DNA of 64,000 bases from Prostheceraeus crozeri (lineage: Eukaryota > Platyhelminthes > Polycladida > Euryleptidae). Shown piece by piece: positions 20,277 through 30,385 of this stretch. Position 1 is the first letter of the stretch. Each line of letters opens with the position of its first letter. The stretch spans positions 35,931 to 99,930 of the forward strand of contig CAJQUW010006825.1 in assembly GCA_907163375.1 (NCBI GenBank), written 5' to 3'. The position numbers and the translations under genes are program-made. The notes under the pieces are model-generated. The model was not told the DNA's origin and did no database searches. It saw only the letters and a list, made by a program, of their open reading frames with translations.

Positions 20277-21018
20277 AACCGGTTCCGGTACCGAATCCGG
20301 TTCCAGTTTGCAAGAACCGGTTCCGGTACCGATACTTCCAAAGTATTTAACACAAGCTAATCAGATTTTCTGTTGAATTGTAGTAATCATCCATATGGAT
20401 ATGGCCAGTTATTTAAGGTTGGGATTGATTAGGAACAGGTATTGAAAGTAGAAGTGGTATACGAATTGTGCTATATTGATTACAATAGTTGACGCGAACA
20501 AAAATATTCAGTTATCATGAAAATGAATTAGTTAATGGAGAACACAACAATTAACAGAACCCATCAGTACATCCAACGCTTAGATAATGTTTTGTTTTAG
20601 AAACACAAGCGTATTCAGTCATCGATCGCTAAGTCGTGATCTTATTTTTCGACAAAAATTTCCCGCTGTTGAAAAACAACGCTCGCAATCTACCGAAGTT
20701 GGTCTGATAGTCAGCAATGACTTCTGAAGCAATTTCAAGCAATGTGTTAGTTCACAACTCCTTTGAAATAACTGAAACTCTGTGTCAACATTTGAAACTA
20801 GACTACGTTTTAACTGTCCAGGTGAATATGCAGCTGTACTTTGCTGAAGCTGCTCCTGGAGACTCAAGTTCTCACTCAAGACAGGCTTCACACTCTGAGA
20901 CTCAGCAGTGTCACTGGGATGATCATCAGAAACCTCCACATCTTCATTTCCATGAAACTTCGTTAAGAACTTGAGCGCACATTTCTCAATCGCATTTTTT
21001 GATGCAACGTCCAAGGTT
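20277..21018 (-). mobile_element. hAT remnant with transposase C-terminus
   Basis: The minus-strand frame (about 21018-20619) ends with 'LLTIRPTSVDCERCFSTAGN' and 'KIRSRL', the hAT dimerisation signature. Downstream, at 20277-20335, repeated GGTTCCGGTACCG blocks look like hAT subterminal repeats. Upstream it is cut abruptly where the second integrase copy begins (about 21019). It is a fragment trapped between Tc1 and the duplicated integrase segment. Confidence 0.65.
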
Positions 21019-21855
21019 GATGTCGCCTCCATTTCAAAACATAACTCGGGCAATAATTTTATTTTAACCGTCATTGATATTTTCTCGCGTTATGCGTGGG
21101 CTCAACCTTTAAAAACTAAAGAAGGGAAAGGAGTAGCAAAAGCATTCCAAACAATTTTTCGAGAAGGTCGCATTCCAAAAAGAATTCAGAGTGATCAAGG
21201 AAAAGAGTTTGAAAATCAGCATGTGAGAAGATTATTTGAGAGGCATGACATTGAGTTGTTTAGTGTAAAGAGTGCTTATAAAGCTGCACTCGTTGAACCT
21301 TTTAATCGCACATTAAAAAATCGCTTGTGGCGACATTTTACTGCCAACTTGACACAAAATTGGACAAAGGTTCTACAAGATACACTCCATGCCTACAATC
21401 ACTCTATCCATCGTTCTATTGGACTCAGACCAGTAGATGTAAATGCTGACAATGTAGATAAAGTGCGCGAATCATTCCAACGTAAACGCACTCATGTGAA
21501 AAGTGATGTGAAAATTGGCGATAAAGTTCGTATCTCAAAAGTGAAAAGTGATTTTGCTAAAGGGTACCTTCCGAATTGGACAGAGGAGGTATTTACAGTA
21601 TCAAGGATTAATCAAAAAGACTCTCCGACCACCTACAAGTTGAAAGATTACGATAATGAAGAAATTGAGGGTAGCTTTTACCGCGATGAGATTGAGGTAG
21701 TCACTGAAAGTGAAACATATTTGGTAGAGAAAATCATTCGATGTAAAAAACGGCAAGGTGAAGAATGGTGTCTTGTTAAATGGACTGGTTATCCTTCAAG
21801 TATGAACTCTTGGATGCGTCATACCGACATCTTTCATCTAAGTGATCGACAGTGA
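21019..21855 (+). pseudogene. Polinton integrase, copy 2, N-terminally truncated, with chromodomain
   Basis: Bases 21024-21591 repeat 17581-18148 at a constant offset of 3443 with only about three differences, then continue past the Tc1 insertion point into the missing C-terminus. The core keeps the second Asp and the Glu but starts after the first Asp. The C-terminus is a chromodomain ('YLVEKIIRCKK...EWCLVKWTGYP..MNSWM', residues about 250-285 of the frame), normal for Polinton integrases. The upstream part of the frame (20971-21018) belongs to the hAT fragment. The first half of the enzyme exists only in copy 1. Confidence 0.85.
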
Positions 21856-21896
21856 TTCATGCAAAGTTGTAACTAACAATGTTTAGGGTTTGAGCT

Positions 21897-22352
21897 ATGA
21901 ATCCAACTGCCTCATTTTATTCACGACCCTCCTATGTAAGTGGTGGAGGACAAATTTACATCGGCGCTCGCCGCCAACGTGGAGGTAGCATACTTGGTGC
22001 ACTGAAATCTGTTGTAGCACCTCTCATATCCAATGTCGGTAGATCTTTGAAACGAAATGTTTTAAGTAATGCCGTTGGCTTTGCTGGTGATGTTGCTAGT
22101 GATCTTTCCAGAGGTAGAAGTTTTAAGAGCAGTTTGTTGAATCGTGGGAAGGAACGCGGTTTAAAAACATTGAAGCAGACCTTTGCTGGTGTTACTCAAG
22201 GAAAGAAATCACCTAAACGAATGAATAAAGGAAAGAGGAAACATCGCGGAGCTGGTAAGGTGCGATCTTCAGTCAAAAGGCATTCACGCAAACGTCGCAG
22301 AGGCTCTAATCATTCATCAGGCGCTAAACGACGACGCTGCTATAACTTCTAA
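21897..22352 (+). CDS. Basic core protein, adenovirus pX/mu-like
   Basis: The 151-residue protein has 'GGGQIYIGARRQRGGSILGAL' near the start, a hydrophobic helix ('LKSVVAPLISNVG'), then 'AGDVASDLSRG' and a long Arg/Lys-rich tail. This GGG..ARxQRG..LG pattern is typical of a small Polinton/adintovirus protein next to the capsid gene, thought to bind genome DNA or a membrane during entry, by analogy to adenovirus core/minor capsid proteins. It ends 2 bp before the capsid start, so the genes are tightly packed. Confidence 0.7.
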   Translation: MNPTASFYSRPSYVSGGGQIYIGARRQRGGSILGALKSVVAPLISNVGRSLKRNVLSNAVGFAGDVASDLSRGRSFKSSLLNRGKERGLKTLKQTFAGVTQGKKSPKRMNKGKRKHRGAGKVRSSVKRHSRKRRRGSNHSSGAKRRRCYNF

Positions 22353-22354
22353 TC

Positions 22355-23632
22355 ATGGAGTGTAAGGCTTCCGGGTTTTGTTTGTTTGATCAACAAGCCA
22401 TACAGACAGATATTCTTAGTTCAAGTATTGTAGATTATCATCCTCGAACAGCTGAGAATGCTGGCCCCATTGAATTTGTTATTCCTGGTGGTAGTGATGA
22501 CTACATAGATTTGAGTTATGCGATGCTTGATTTGAGGTTTAGAATTCAGCAAGCAGATGGAACTGCTATTGACAATACACATAAAGTTGGACTGAACAAT
22601 TCACCATTGACTACATTACTTCGCGATGTTTCTCTAACGATTGGAGAGCAGCAGGTGGAAGGTGGTCAAAGCGATTATCCCTATAAATCATATTTCAATC
22701 ATGTATTACAGTTTCATCCAGCAGCACAAAAAAGTCATATGGAAGCCATGGGATGGTACAGAGATGAAGCAGGAAAATTTGATGTTGAAACAAACAGTGG
22801 CTTTGTAAAGCGATCTGCTATGATTAAAGATAGTAGAGTATGTCAGCTATATGGTCCGCTGAATTTAGACTTCTTTAGACAGTCAAAGTTTTTACTCTGT
22901 AATACCAGCATGCGACTCAAGCTGACATTGAATAAGCCTGAATTTGCGCTGAATGCATTTGCTAAAGTTGACAATTTTAGAATTCATGTGGAAGATATTG
23001 CACTTTACATTCGTCGAGTAGTACCGAATCCAAGTGTCATTAGAGGACATGCTGAAGGTCTTAACCGCCAAAATGCCATTTACCCCGTTCAGCATACAAA
23101 GCTTCTCACCTTTACAATTCCGAAAGATCAAAAGAGTTTCATGAAAGATGGCCTCTTTCCATCGGAAGCACCGAAGCTCCTCATGGTGGCAATGGTTGAA
23201 AATGATGGATTTAATGGTAATATAAAGAAGAATCCTTTCAATTTTAAACACAATCAGTTAAGTGAAATTGCTTTACGTGTAAATGGTGTGAGTCATCCTG
23301 GTCCACCCTACAAACTAGATTTTGCTTCGGATCAATTTATGCGCAGTTATGTTGATTTTATGGATGTCTTTGGCTTTTACAATACGGATGACACCAACGG
23401 ACTCACTATGAAAGAGTTTAAGAGTAGATATACTATTTATGCATTTGATTTGACTGCTGACATCGATATTAGTGCACCCCATCGTCAAGCGAACGTGCCT
23501 GATAATATTCGTTTGGATTTGACGTTCAAAAGAACACTACCTGAGACGATCAATTTATTAATTTATGCAGTCTTCGATTCAAATATTGTAATTATTAAGT
23601 ATCGTGACGTGATTCTTCAGTATAATCGTTAA
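22355..23632 (+). CDS. Major capsid protein (F54H12.2-like family)
   Basis: The 425-residue intact frame has the ordered landmarks of the F54H12.2-like family found in invertebrate Polintons: 'DYHPRT', 'GPIEFVIPGGSDDYIDLS', 'ADGTAI', 'SDYPYKSY' and later 'LYIRRVVPNPSVIRGHA'. By family knowledge I assign it as the double jelly-roll hexon-type capsid protein. Its location between the core protein and the protease agrees. It overlaps the protease start by one base (TAATG). No break is visible, unlike the polymerase. Confidence 0.75.
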   Translation: MECKASGFCLFDQQAIQTDILSSSIVDYHPRTAENAGPIEFVIPGGSDDYIDLSYAMLDLRFRIQQADGTAIDNTHKVGLNNSPLTTLLRDVSLTIGEQQVEGGQSDYPYKSYFNHVLQFHPAAQKSHMEAMGWYRDEAGKFDVETNSGFVKRSAMIKDSRVCQLYGPLNLDFFRQSKFLLCNTSMRLKLTLNKPEFALNAFAKVDNFRIHVEDIALYIRRVVPNPSVIRGHAEGLNRQNAIYPVQHTKLLTFTIPKDQKSFMKDGLFPSEAPKLLMVAMVENDGFNGNIKKNPFNFKHNQLSEIALRVNGVSHPGPPYKLDFASDQFMRSYVDFMDVFGFYNTDDTNGLTMKEFKSRYTIYAFDLTADIDISAPHRQANVPDNIRLDLTFKRTLPETINLLIYAVFDSNIVIIKYRDVILQYNR

Positions 23633-24093
23633 TGAGTTGGTTGACTGCTGACGATATTAAAACTAAAGTACAGCGTAATGCAGACGAAGCGACGTTGAAA
23701 GCTTTCGATAATGTCTATTCGCTCAATACCTTACCACCTGCAGTAAATCACTATCCCATCTTTATTGTGCTAAACACTCATTCGCAGAATTTAGGCGGTG
23801 AGCATTGGAAAGCGATCTTTATTGGAGAAGACCGACGTGGTGAACTATTTGACTCTCTTGCTCAACCTCCAAATATACCAACACAGCAGTGGTTGAGAAA
23901 ACATACGCGTCAATATCAGCGAAATGAACGCATACTACAACATCCACTTTCATCAACGTGTGGTGCTTTTGTACTGTACTTCATCTTAAAACGTTTACAT
24001 GTATCTCGATTTGTATCTGTTATTCAAAACTTTTCATGTAATCCATCCTCTAATGAAAAAATGATTTGTAAGTTCTATCATGATTTGAAATAA
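23632..24093 (+). CDS. Adenain-type maturation cysteine protease
   Basis: The 153-residue protein carries the ordered catalytic set of the adenovirus/Ulp1-like C5 clan: His in 'EHWKAIF', acidic residue in 'GELFDSL', and nucleophile Cys in 'SSTCGAFVLYF'. Polinton proteases of this type cleave capsid and core precursors in the maturing particle. The gene starts within the capsid stop codon (TAATG) and an AATAAA (24089-24094) overlaps its end. The frame is intact. Confidence 0.85.
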   Translation: MSWLTADDIKTKVQRNADEATLKAFDNVYSLNTLPPAVNHYPIFIVLNTHSQNLGGEHWKAIFIGEDRRGELFDSLAQPPNIPTQQWLRKHTRQYQRNERILQHPLSSTCGAFVLYFILKRLHVSRFVSVIQNFSCNPSSNEKMICKFYHDLK

Positions 24094-24124
24094 AAACATC
24101 ATGTTGGAAAAATTGTTTTTTATT
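24089..24124. terminator. Convergent polyadenylation signals
   Basis: AATAAA at 24089-24094 serves the plus-strand capsid-protease unit. TTTATT at 24119-24124 is AATAAA on the minus strand for the TBP-like gene. The two transcription units meet here with about 30 bp between signals. Confidence 0.6.
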
Positions 24125-24158
24125 TTACAATCCGCTGGGTACGTACATACTCGATGAG

Positions 24159-24986
24159 CTAGTCTAGGATCACATTTGCTTGTACATGAGATTTTAGTCC
24201 AGTAATGATCACTTTACTATTATGAAAGATTGCCACATGCACAGGTAACCAACAACTAATGAGAGCTGCAGGAAAAAGTTCGGGTTCATAACACAAATTC
24301 TAACTGCTGGTACGAATCTTCAAAAATGATAGACTGTCACTCAATTGAGTAGAGATCACCATATTGTCCACAGTCAGATTCGACATCACACACCTCTCCC
24401 TCTTCCATATCCGACGTAGTAGTCTCTCTAGCTCTAAGCGCATTGACTGCGCCGATGAATGAGAAAGGGCGCCGAGAATCTGTACAGTCCCATTTGGGAA
24501 GAGTTGAAGATTCCGTGAATTGTTCATCTTCACCACTAACATTTGAGGTCGGCCCGGGTAATACTTGCTGTTTGGAAGGTGTTGGTGTAATGTTGTGAGA
24601 TCGATTTTGGTGTAGAGTCTGAAGCGACGGAGAATGTTGACGATGGTGTAGCGATGGCGCTTCATGTTGAAAGAATGAGTAAATTGAGCGATGTACCTTC
24701 CTTTTATACTTTCCCAACTACCTTGATGAAATGTGAAGTTAGTATGAAGTTGGGAATGATAGAGTTGAATTCGCCGATTGTTGACGCGCAACCAGATGCG
24801 ATTTCCAATACGTGAATGTCTTTTCATATAGAAGTATTTCAAGTCCTTCATGATATGATGTAGAGATTGAAAATGACGATAAGATAAAGCAAACTCTCTT
24901 CTCACATTTCCAGTTGAATCTTTGAAATAGACGTTTCGATCATGATCCGTTTCAATACGTTGTAGGGAATCTAATTTCCAACTCAT
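24159..24986 (-). pseudogene. TBP-like protein with N-terminal PC4-like region
   Basis: The minus-strand gene starts at 24986. Residues about 1-105 resemble the neighbouring PC4-like protein. From about residue 110 a TATA-binding-protein core follows. Repeat 1 reads 'TIVNILRRF', 'KIDLTTLHQHL', 'YYPGRPQMLVVKM' and 'LFPNGTVQILGA', in the same order as canonical TBP. Repeat 2 begins 'NLTVDNMVIS' and, beyond an in-frame TAG (24302-24300), continues with 'YEPELFP' and 'KVIITGLKSH' to a stop at 24161-24159. TBP bends TATA DNA to start transcription, so the element may have encoded its own promoter recogniser. The intercalating Phe positions are only partly kept. One nonsense codon splits repeat 2. 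The TBP call rests on motif order; the PC4 call is weaker. Confidence 0.65.
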
Positions 24987-25008
24987 GGTGCGTGGTAGTC
25001 ATGTCTGA

Positions 25009-25377
25009 TTAAGATTTGCATAGTAGGGCGATGAACTCACGACGAATAAATGTCATGATGGAGCGATGTATGTATCTTCTATACTTCTCCCAATTGTATT
25101 TGCGAAATGAGAAACAGTTTGCGGAATGAGAATGGCAGATTTGAATTTCATTTCTGTGATGTTGAAGCCAAACTTGATCACCCAAGGAGATGAATCTTAA
25201 TGTTTCAAAATATTCCAAATCCCTCATGATATCATTGAGGTTGACAAATTGTCGCCATGTTAATGTAATACCTCTTGATGTATGACCATGAGAATTTTTG
25301 AAATGTACGTTTCCATCACGATCAACTCTGATATATTGTAGAGAGTCCAAAATCCAAGTCTTCATGATGTTATGCAA
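25009..25377 (-). CDS. PC4-like transcription coactivator/ssDNA-binding protein
   Basis: The 122-residue intact frame is related to the first ~105 residues of the TBP-like gene downstream: both have 'LDSLQ.I..D.DGNV.FK', a 'R...L..R.F..L..IM.DL.YF' helix, and a second half with 'LGDQVWL' and 'W..Y...I'. Each half resembles the PC4 C-terminal fold (strand '.LG..v.v', then an 'RGITLTWRQFVNLNDIM' helix comparable to the PC4 'KGISL...QW..L' block). PC4 binds melted promoter DNA and TFIID. This is inference by pattern; it could be another beta-alpha DNA-binding domain. It lies 22 bp upstream of the TBP-like gene and diverges from a virion gene with only 23 bp between starts. Confidence 0.5.
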   Translation of the reverse strand: MHNIMKTWILDSLQYIRVDRDGNVHFKNSHGHTSRGITLTWRQFVNLNDIMRDLEYFETLRFISLGDQVWLQHHRNEIQICHSHSANCFSFRKYNWEKYRRYIHRSIMTFIRREFIALLCKS

Positions 25378-26093
25378 AGCCGCAGATCAGCAATATACAA
25401 ATGTCGTTTTATCATATTTTGCTTAGCAATGCGGCCGCAAATAGATTTGCTAGTAATCGAGCCGCACTCTTTTCTACTCCCATTGATCATACACAACAGC
25501 TAAATGGAAAGTGGGGAGTGGGTGTCACTCAACTTGTTTATAGCAACTTTGTCTATACTTTTGATCATGAGGTGATGACTATTAATATGAGACGTACAGC
25601 TGCTTACCAATGTGAAAAGGGCTGCCGAGTATACATTCCACAGTGGCCAAAGAAAGATCTCTTATCATGTAAAAAGTTTATATATGATTTCCTGAATAAA
25701 GCGTGTAAACATATTGTCCAATTTACTCCGCACAATGATGATCATAATTATGTACATCATGTAGTTGAGTGAAATGAGAGAATTATTTTCTCATGAACGA
25801 CTCCAGAGGCGACGGATCGAATGAACGATGCGTTATCAAGTTTTTAGAAGATCAAAACGTCGCAAAAATCAAAAACTGAAATAATTATTCAGTCTCTACC
25901 GGTTTCAATTGGCAACAAGATGACAGAGATTGACCAATCTTCATCAGGAGAAATATAAAAAGAGGACATTTAGTCCCTACAATTTTAAACGACAAACAGT
26001 TTTAAAAATTCCTTATATGCATGTATAGACTACCTAGATATTCTAAGATATATTCCAAGATATTCTATATCATAAAAATAGAAATCACAAAAG

Positions 26094-28697
26094 TCATAGG
26101 GAAGTAGGAGATTTAGGTTCATAGATCGCTGACCTCTGTAGCACATGCTGCATATTAAGGCCATGAGGCCAGTCAGTCATTAGTTGGCTAATGAATTTTA
26201 GTTCCTCCACCTTTCGTTGTTGATCATTTCCTTTTATTTCTTTCAGTATTGTCACCCTTAAATCTTCTTCCAGGTGTTGATGTTTTATACAATGATGAGA
26301 AACCACCCTTTCTTCATCTCCATGGCGGACGTCAAATCGATGTTCTGTCATTCTTTCTCTCAAACTTCTTTGGGTTTCTCCTACATATAAAAAATTACAA
26401 TTGCGAAAACTTAGACCATAAATGATGTTTGATGATGTGCATGTTGTTTTAGCAGCTTTGATGTTATAAGAAAGTTCAGTGATAGGCGATAACACTTCAG
26501 TTTCAGTTGAGAGCATGGCGCAGGTTTTGCAGCGCGAGTTATTGCAGGATGAAACAATGCCAATGTTGTTAAATGACGCATTATCTGTTTTATCATATAA
26601 ACGAGAAGAGACCAAATGAGAATTTAGTTTTCTGGGAGGTTTCCACCATAATTTAGCAGTAATGCCAGTTCCTACAAGAAAGTGTTCATGTCTTTTCGCA
26701 ATAAACTTGATATCAGCATACGTTGAAGGATGATACGGAGCAATCCAGGTAGGTGTCGGTGAAATATTTTCTTTGCTATTTTTCTCCAATAACAATTTTC
26801 GGTCTTTAGATAGAGCTTTCCGAATTTGATTTTGTACTCGACCTCTTGGATAACCTCTTCGCACCAAAGCATCTTCGAGATCATATAAATGATGTCTCGC
26901 CTGAAGATCATCTGAACAAATTCGCCTTATTCTTAGAGCTTGCGAATAAGCAATGGGCAAACGATGCTCGATAGGATGACATGAAGTAAAATGCAGATAT
27001 TGACGAGTATCGGTTGGCTTGGTGTATAAATCTGTGGATAGATTGGCACCGTGCTTTGAAATTCTGGTATCAAGAAAGTTTACTTCGGAATCACTCTTTT
27101 CAAAGACGAATTTAATAGAAGGATGGAAATTATTAGCATAATCTTCAAACTGCTGCAAGGTTTCCCATCCATGCGTCCAGATCATAAAAATGTCATCGAT
27201 ATATCTCCACCACACTATTGGATTAAGGATAGCATTTGATAGAAGACGTTTTTCGAACCAATCCATAAAAATAATCGCGTAGTTTGGAGCCATTTTTGTA
27301 CCCATAGCCGTGCCTTGTAACTGAGTGAAAAAGTTGTTGTAGAATTGGAAAGTATTCGTTGTTAGAACAATGTGTGCCAATTTTGATATAGTTTTTGAAC
27401 TTGGGACTTTAACAGTTCTGGTTTCAAGAGCTTCGTACAATGCTTTCAGTCCATCTTGGTGAGGAATCTTAGTATACAAAGAAGACACATCTGCAACAAC
27501 CAAAATAAAGTCTTCATTCATTTTACTAGAAAGTGCATTAAGTTTGGTCAAGAAGTCCGTTGTGTCCTTGAGATAAGATTTGACCTGCGTGGCTAGGGGC
27601 TTGATAATAGAGTCTACATAGGAGCTCAACTTTTCTGTCACTCCATTACATGAGGATACTATCGGTCGACCCGGACAAGGAGTTATGTTCTTATGAATTT
27701 TTGGAAGTAAATAGAATAGAGAGGTTCTTGGTGAAAGTGGCGGCTTTATTTTTTCAGCCGTTTCTAAAGAGAGTTTTCCATTTTGAACAAGTCTATCTAA
27801 TTCGTCGGTAACTTTTTCACGGAGAATTGAAGTTTGATCAACCTCTTCCTTGCGATAAGTTGTGGTATCATTGAGTTGACGAAAGGCTTCTGTACAATAA
27901 TCTGATTTATTCCAAACAACGACTACTCGGCCCTTATCTGCAGGCTTTATTACAATATCATTATTCTTTTTCAAATTCTTTAAAATGTCAAATTCTTCTT
28001 TGCTGAAATTACTTTGTGATCTTCTTACTTTGATCTGCTGAACATCTTTCTTTATGGCAGTTACATATGCTTTCGTAGCATGAGATTGGTCATGTTGTAA
28101 CAATTGTGCACAGTATTTCGATGCGCTTGTAAGTAAATCGAAGCGATCAAATTCTTTTGGCTTAATTGCAAACCCTAGTCCTTTATTCAACACTAATTTT
28201 TCTTCTCGTGATAGTTCGTAAGAAGAGGACAAAGAAATAACTGTGCGATTTAATTCTTCATCAGTAACAGTGAGATTAGGTCTTTGGGGTGCTTTATTTC
28301 TAGAAAAGCGTCGATTACGTGGACGAGTTAATCGGAAATTTATGGAATCAAATTCATTCATAAAAATATCGTACATTTCGCGATATTGCAAGTTGGATAA
28401 TCGAACTAGTTTATTCACTTTTAAAGAAATGTGGCGAATGGATGGTTGAGTCGAATTCTTTATAGTTCTTTCACACTTAGGAATTGAAAAACACAGCTCT
28501 TCATAATGTAATCTTAGATCAATAACCATTTCCATCTCCAATTTATGAGTTTTTGCTTTCCATTTTTTATTCAGTCTATCTGATTCAGGCGCTTCGGCGG
28601 TCTTTGAACGCAATCTTAATCCTCTTGGTATGATATTAAGTCGCTCACAAGATCGTAGAAAAGCGATATGGAGGATGAAAGTGATAAATGAATTCAT
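26094..28697 (-). CDS. Penelope-like reverse transcriptase + GIY-YIG endonuclease, copy A
   Basis: The 867-residue intact protein has an N-terminal region, then RT motifs: 'KPADKGRVVVVW', 'FYLLPKIHK', 'PGRPIVSSCNG', 'LVVADVSSLYTKIP' (motif A Asp), 'QGTAMGTKMAPNYA' (motif B) and 'WWRYIDDIFMIW' (motif C, catalytic DD). The C-terminus is a GIY-YIG nuclease ('IIYGLSFRNCNFLYVGET', then 'RSLRERMTEHR') with a preceding 'CNNSRCKTC' Cys cluster. This order defines endonuclease-bearing Penelope elements, which use the nuclease to start target-primed reverse transcription. The intact frame means it could be active. Confidence 0.95.
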   Translation of the reverse strand: MNSFITFILHIAFLRSCERLNIIPRGLRLRSKTAEAPESDRLNKKWKAKTHKLEMEMVIDLRLHYEELCFSIPKCERTIKNSTQPSIRHISLKVNKLVRLSNLQYREMYDIFMNEFDSINFRLTRPRNRRFSRNKAPQRPNLTVTDEELNRTVISLSSSYELSREEKLVLNKGLGFAIKPKEFDRFDLLTSASKYCAQLLQHDQSHATKAYVTAIKKDVQQIKVRRSQSNFSKEEFDILKNLKKNNDIVIKPADKGRVVVVWNKSDYCTEAFRQLNDTTTYRKEEVDQTSILREKVTDELDRLVQNGKLSLETAEKIKPPLSPRTSLFYLLPKIHKNITPCPGRPIVSSCNGVTEKLSSYVDSIIKPLATQVKSYLKDTTDFLTKLNALSSKMNEDFILVVADVSSLYTKIPHQDGLKALYEALETRTVKVPSSKTISKLAHIVLTTNTFQFYNNFFTQLQGTAMGTKMAPNYAIIFMDWFEKRLLSNAILNPIVWWRYIDDIFMIWTHGWETLQQFEDYANNFHPSIKFVFEKSDSEVNFLDTRISKHGANLSTDLYTKPTDTRQYLHFTSCHPIEHRLPIAYSQALRIRRICSDDLQARHHLYDLEDALVRRGYPRGRVQNQIRKALSKDRKLLLEKNSKENISPTPTWIAPYHPSTYADIKFIAKRHEHFLVGTGITAKLWWKPPRKLNSHLVSSRLYDKTDNASFNNIGIVSSCNNSRCKTCAMLSTETEVLSPITELSYNIKAAKTTCTSSNIIYGLSFRNCNFLYVGETQRSLRERMTEHRFDVRHGDEERVVSHHCIKHQHLEEDLRVTILKEIKGNDQQRKVEELKFISQLMTDWPHGLNMQHVLQRSAIYEPKSPTSL

Positions 28698-28746
28698 TTA
28701 AGATTTGATTTTTGAGTCGGATCTGTTGAAGATGCAAAATACAGTT

Positions 28747-30209
28747 TAGTGAAATGAGAGAATTATTTTCTCATGAACGACTCCAGAGGCGACGGATCGA
28801 ATGAACGATGCGTTATCAAGTTTTTAGAAGATCAAAACGTCGCAAAAATCAAAAACTGAAATAATTATTCAGTCTCTACCGGTTTCAATTGGCAACAAGA
28901 TGACAGAGATTGACCAATCTTCATCAGGAGAAATATAAAAAGAGGACATTTAGTCCCTACAATTTTAAACGACAAACAGTTTTAAAAATTCCTTATATGC
29001 ATGTATAGACTACCTAGATATTCTAAGATATATTCCAAGATATTCTATATCATAAAAATAGAAATCACAAAAGTCATAGGGAAGTAGGAGATTTAGGTTC
29101 ATAGATCGCTGACCTCTGTAGCACATGCTGCATATTAAGGCCATGAGGCCAGTCAGTCATTAGTTGGCTAATGAATTTTAGTTCCTCCACCTTTCGTTGT
29201 TGATCATTTCCTTTTATTTCTTTCAGTATTGTCACCCTTAAATCTTCTTCCAGGTGTTGATGTTTTATTACAATGATGAGAAACCACCCTTTCTTCATCT
29301 CCATGGCGGACGTCAAATCGATGTTCTGTCATTCTTTCTCTCAAACTTCTTTGGGTTTCTCCTACATATAAAAAATTACAATTGCGAAAACTTAGACCAT
29401 AAATGATGTTTGATGATGTGCATGTTGTTTTAGCAGCTTTGATGTTATAAGAAAGTTCAGTGATAGGCGATAACACTTCAGTTTCAGTTGAGAGCATGGC
29501 GCAGGTTTTGCAGCGCGAGTTATTGCAGGATGAAACAATGCCAATGTTGTTAAATGACGCATTATCTGTTTTATCATATAAACGAGAAGAGACCAAATGA
29601 GAATTTAGTTTTCTGGGAGGTTTCCACCATAATTTAGCAGTAATGCCAGTTCCTACAAGAAAGTGTTCATGTCTTTTCGCAATAAACTTGATATCAGCAT
29701 ACGTTGAAGGATGATACGGAGCAATCCAGGTAGGTGTCGGTGAAATATTTTCTTTGCTATTTTTCTCCAATAACAATTTTCGGTCTTTAGATAGAGCTTT
29801 CCGAATTTGATTTTGTACTCGACCTCTTGGATAACCTCTTCGCACCAAAGCATCTTCGAGATCATATAAATGATGTCTCGCCTGAAGATCATCTGAACAA
29901 ATTCGCCTTATTCTTAGAGCTTGCGAATAAGCAATGGGCAAACGATGCTCGATAGGATGACATGAAGTAAAATGCAGATATTGACGAGTATCGGTTGGCT
30001 TGGTGTATAAATCTGTGGATAGATTGGCACCGTGCTTTGAAATTCTGGTATCAAGAAAGTTTACTTCGGAATCACTCTTTTCAAAGACGAATTTAATAGA
30101 AGGATGGAAATTATTAGCATAATCTTCAAACTGCTGCAAGGTTTCCCATCCATGCGTCCAGATCATAAAAATGTCATCGATATATCTCCACCACACTATT
30201 GGATTAAGG
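28747..30209 (-). pseudogene. Penelope-like copy B, 5'-truncated with frameshift
   Basis: This copy keeps the RT from 'WWRYIDD' (about 30195) to the GIY-YIG domain and the terminal sequence. One extra base in 'GTTTTATTACAATG' at about 29266-29270 (compare 26286-26294 of copy A) shifts the frame near the end. It starts abruptly at 30209 inside the RT, where copy C begins in the opposite direction, as after template switching. Confidence 0.9.
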
Positions 30210-30385
30210 ACTGAATAATTATTTCAGTTTTTGATTTTTGCGACGTTTTGATCTTCTAAAAACTTGATAACGCATCGTTCATTCGATCCGTCGCCTCTGG
30301 AGTCGTTCATGAGAAAATAATTCTCTCATTTCACTAAACTGTATTTTGCATCTTCAACAGATCCGACTCAAAAATCAAATCTTAA

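Noticed and set aside
24337-24717. 126-residue frame overlapping the TBP-like gene
   Set aside because: Alternative frame of the TBP-like gene without its own motifs.
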